From CAYVXE01 sp964455375 (lineage in GTDB: Bacteria > Zhuqueibacterota > Zhuqueibacteria > Oceanimicrobiales > Oceanimicrobiaceae): 6,784 nucleotides of DNA. Positions 4,889 through 6,784 of the stretch are shown here, piece after piece. Numbering within the stretch: position 1 is the first letter of the stretch; the number at the start of each line of letters is the position of its first letter. The position numbers and the translations under genes are program-made. The notes beneath the pieces are model-generated. The model was not told the origin of the DNA, ran no database searches, and saw nothing but the letters and a program-made list of their open reading frames with translations. The DNA is taken from positions 1 to 6,784 of the forward strand of contig CAYVXE010000170.1 of assembly GCA_964455375.1 (NCBI GenBank), written 5' to 3'.

Positions 4889-6784
4889 CTACTGGATAAT
4901 TACAAATTTACCCACATAACTTCCGGCGTCGGATTCAACGGAAAACATATAAATTCCACTGGCAATAGCCTGAATGTTGCGGCTGACCAGATTCCAGCTT
5001 TCGCGGTGTGCAATCGGACTTTTGCCCGGGTATTCATGCTCAATGACGCTAACAAGGTCACCGCCCAATGTATAAATTCTAATAGTGCATTTTTCCGGTA
5101 AATTGGTAAAGTCGATGCGCTTATCCGTATCTCCCCGTCCGGATTCCCATTGGGCATCATAATAATCTGCATTGATACGATACGGATTAGGGATGACTAA
5201 CACTTCATCTATGCCGCTCGAAGCACTTGGTCCTTTGGAAGGTGCAATTTTAATCATATTGATGACAGGACTGCTTTCCAGGGGTTCCAAACCGGTTGGC
5301 GCATAGCCGCTGTCAAAGGCGGTTACAGCGTAGTAAAAGAATTCACCGTTTGTCAATCCGGTATCTGTGTATGAATACCAGACCGTCGTGTCCGGCGGGC
5401 TTTTGCTGTTGTCAATTTCCATTTGCGGGTTCGCACCTGCAAAACCAAAATCATAGCCGAATCCATCCACTTTATCGTATTCCGCCAACAACTGCATATC
5501 GTTCAATACACCTGTTTTGCTGCGATAGACCCGGTAGCCCTGAAAATCAACGATGTGGCTGAAAGTATCGACCGCGTATTCGGAAATGTTATTCCAGCGC
5601 AGCGTCACTTTTTGGTCACCGGGCACGACCTGCAAAACCGGGGAAGGCGGCGGCGGCGGGCCGGAAAAATCCGGGATGCCGTCTGCCGGGGGATTGTCGT
5701 AAACATCCTTTGCCCAGCGTGCATTTCTTCCCAGGTCGTCGAACTCGTCACCGACGCCCGGATTTGGCAGGCCGCCGATATAGGCGAGGGTGAGCGTCAG
5801 CGTGCTGTCCGGTTCCACATCAAACGGGCCGAAGGAGAGAAAATATCGTGTGTCCATGCCGCTGGTGTTTACTCCGGTTGGCGCGTTTGCTTCCGTCTGA
5901 TCCGGATCAATATAGTTGTTGCTCATGACGCGATACATTTGTCCGGGCAACTCGGGAATAAATCCCCAATCGTTGGGATTGTTGGGATCGGTCGGCCCCC
6001 AATCAGAGGGGGGATCCCACCAGTTATAGCTCACGGTTTCGGGCCTTGGAAAGAGAGGTCGAACACCGGTTACTCCCGGGGTAAGGCCGTTGTCGCCGTC
6101 ATTATCTTTGATCCAGGCGACGTTCACCGTGTCTCCTTCTGAATTCACGCGCAGAAAGCCGGTGATATCATCAGAATAATAAGCCGGTATTCCGGTGTAG
6201 CCGCAGTCGCCGTCAATATAAACACCCATGTAGAGTTTTTCGAATTTGTGCGGCTTTTTCATAACCTGACCGGAGATATTTTTTATGAGGAAATCGAAAA
6301 TGATAAAGTCTTCCGCATAAGAATAGCTCCAGGCATAGCTCTTTTGCGTGATGTGTAATCCCATAGGTTCATGGCCTTCAAAAGCCATAGTCAGGGAAGT
6401 GTCGGTGTACACGGCGATATAATCTTGTTCGGACTCGGCATCCGGGGAAAAATGAACACCAGGTCGCGTTGATCTCCATAAAATACTGTCTGCATCTGTC
6501 CAGCCTGGCCAAAACGCTTCCCTGCGGCCGCCCGGTCCTGCGCCCCATCCCTGGTCGCCGACGGAAGCCATTGTGTCACCGTCAACGATTGCTGCGATCC
6601 AGATGGCACCTTTAAATAAATATTCAACATCGGAATGGGCCGGGAATTCGCATGACGGATGGTTAGGCACATCGCCAAAGCCACCATAGTTGGTAACCGT
6701 CAGCCACATGTTTCCGACATCATGGGTCTTTGCGTCAACCCAGGCCAGGTTTGTTTTTTGCAAATGCCCGATATGTTTTTGCTT
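4889..6784 (-). CDS. Large secreted protein, FN3-like and C-terminal sorting domains (5' partial)
   Basis: The frame stays open to the window edge. A TTG at 6763 could be read as a start, but seven further in-frame codons precede it and no signal peptide is visible, so the true N-terminus lies outside. Numbering from the TTG, 625 codons including TAG. Residues 1-365 form a module of unknown function with a pattern I recall from FCB/KSB1-type genomes: GNMWLTVTNYGGFG (17-30), PSCEFPAHSDVEYLFKGAIW (36-55), QDYIAVYTDT (113-122), KSYAWSYSYAEDFIIFDF (141-158), an acidic loop DNDGDNG (220-226) that could bind calcium. A linker with a run of prolines (369-373) leads to an FN3-like domain (about 375-505: KVTLRW, FQGYRVYRS, YSYTDTGLTNGEFFYYAVTAFD). 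Residues 520-624 form a C-terminal domain of FlgD-like/T9SS type A sorting kind: VIPNPYRI, FTNLPEKCTIRIYTLGGDLV, ASGIYMFSVE, GKFVIIQ. Two cysteines (C38, C187) are seen. Probably exported and held at the surface; the adjacent PorV-like barrel is a candidate partner. No catalytic motif was recognised. Confidence 0.92.
   Translation of the reverse strand, partial: KQKHIGHLQKTNLAWVDAKTHDVGNMWLTVTNYGGFGDVPNHPSCEFPAHSDVEYLFKGAIWIAAIVDGDTMASVGDQGWGAGPGGRREAFWPGWTDADSILWRSTRPGVHFSPDAESEQDYIAVYTDTSLTMAFEGHEPMGLHITQKSYAWSYSYAEDFIIFDFLIKNISGQVMKKPHKFEKLYMGVYIDGDCGYTGIPAYYSDDITGFLRVNSEGDTVNVAWIKDNDGDNGLTPGVTGVRPLFPRPETVSYNWWDPPSDWGPTDPNNPNDWGFIPELPGQMYRVMSNNYIDPDQTEANAPTGVNTSGMDTRYFLSFGPFDVEPDSTLTLTLAYIGGLPNPGVGDEFDDLGRNARWAKDVYDNPPADGIPDFSGPPPPPSPVLQVVPGDQKVTLRWNNISEYAVDTFSHIVDFQGYRVYRSKTGVLNDMQLLAEYDKVDGFGYDFGFAGANPQMEIDNSKSPPDTTVWYSYTDTGLTNGEFFYYAVTAFDSGYAPTGLEPLESSPVINMIKIAPSKGPSASSGIDEVLVIPNPYRINADYYDAQWESGRGDTDKRIDFTNLPEKCTIRIYTLGGDLVSVIEHEYPGKSPIAHRESWNLVSRNIQAIASGIYMFSVESDAGSYVGKFVIIQ

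Noticed and set aside
5640..5670. GC-rich GGCGGCGG run as a possible regulatory or structural element
   Set aside because: It is the coding sequence of the proline run in the linker before the FN3-like domain, which explains the composition.
5423..6142. Plus-strand open frame of 239 codons
   Set aside because: It lies antisense within the large secreted protein gene, whose FN3-like features are conserved in the minus frame. The plus translation has no recognisable motif or ribosome binding site.
6761..6763. TTG as the start of the large secreted protein
   Set aside because: Reading continues upstream in frame to the window edge, no ribosome binding site is seen, and starting here would leave an evident extracellular protein without a signal peptide.

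Overview
All recognisable genes lie on the minus strand, and all encode exported or outer-membrane proteins; no cytoplasmic enzyme, RNA gene, CRISPR array or transposase was seen. The combination of a PorV/PorQ-type barrel, a large secreted protein ending in a FlgD-like/T9SS-type C-terminal domain, and several lipoproteins points to a diderm bacterium of the FCB/Calditrichota/KSB1-like kind. The lineage is inferred from protein families, not from a marker gene.

Reading in the direction of transcription (6784 to 1): (1) 4889-6784 is the 3' part of a large secreted protein with an N-terminal module of unknown function, a proline-rich linker, a fibronectin-III-like domain and a C-terminal sorting-type beta domain. 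Its start lies outside the window. (2) After 45 bp, 3833-4843 encodes a PorV/PorQ-family outer-membrane barrel protein. (3) After 10 bp, 2731-3822 encodes a lipoprotein of the ethylbenzene-dehydrogenase-related (EB_dh, DOMON-like) heme-binding family. These three look like one operon. (4) 1866-2730 is an AT-rich intergenic region of about 865 bp without a credible gene. It carries three inverted-repeat pairs, two of them built from 9-bp units and one nested inside another. (5) 705-1865 encodes a second EB_dh-family lipoprotein, which carries a CxxxCH motif that its paralogue lacks. (6) After 48 bp, 1-656 encodes the N-terminal part of another lipoprotein, with an Ig/FN3-like domain followed by an aspartate-rich alpha/beta-like region. 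It runs off the window.

A working model, by inference, is a cell-surface module: a barrel of the type that helps deliver C-terminally tagged cargo, its likely cargo, and two lipid-anchored heme- or ligand-binding proteins. EB_dh domains normally bind heme in periplasmic or extracellular redox chains, so a link to respiration or surface electron transfer is plausible. Nothing inside the window proves it; the genes just beyond both edges would be decisive.
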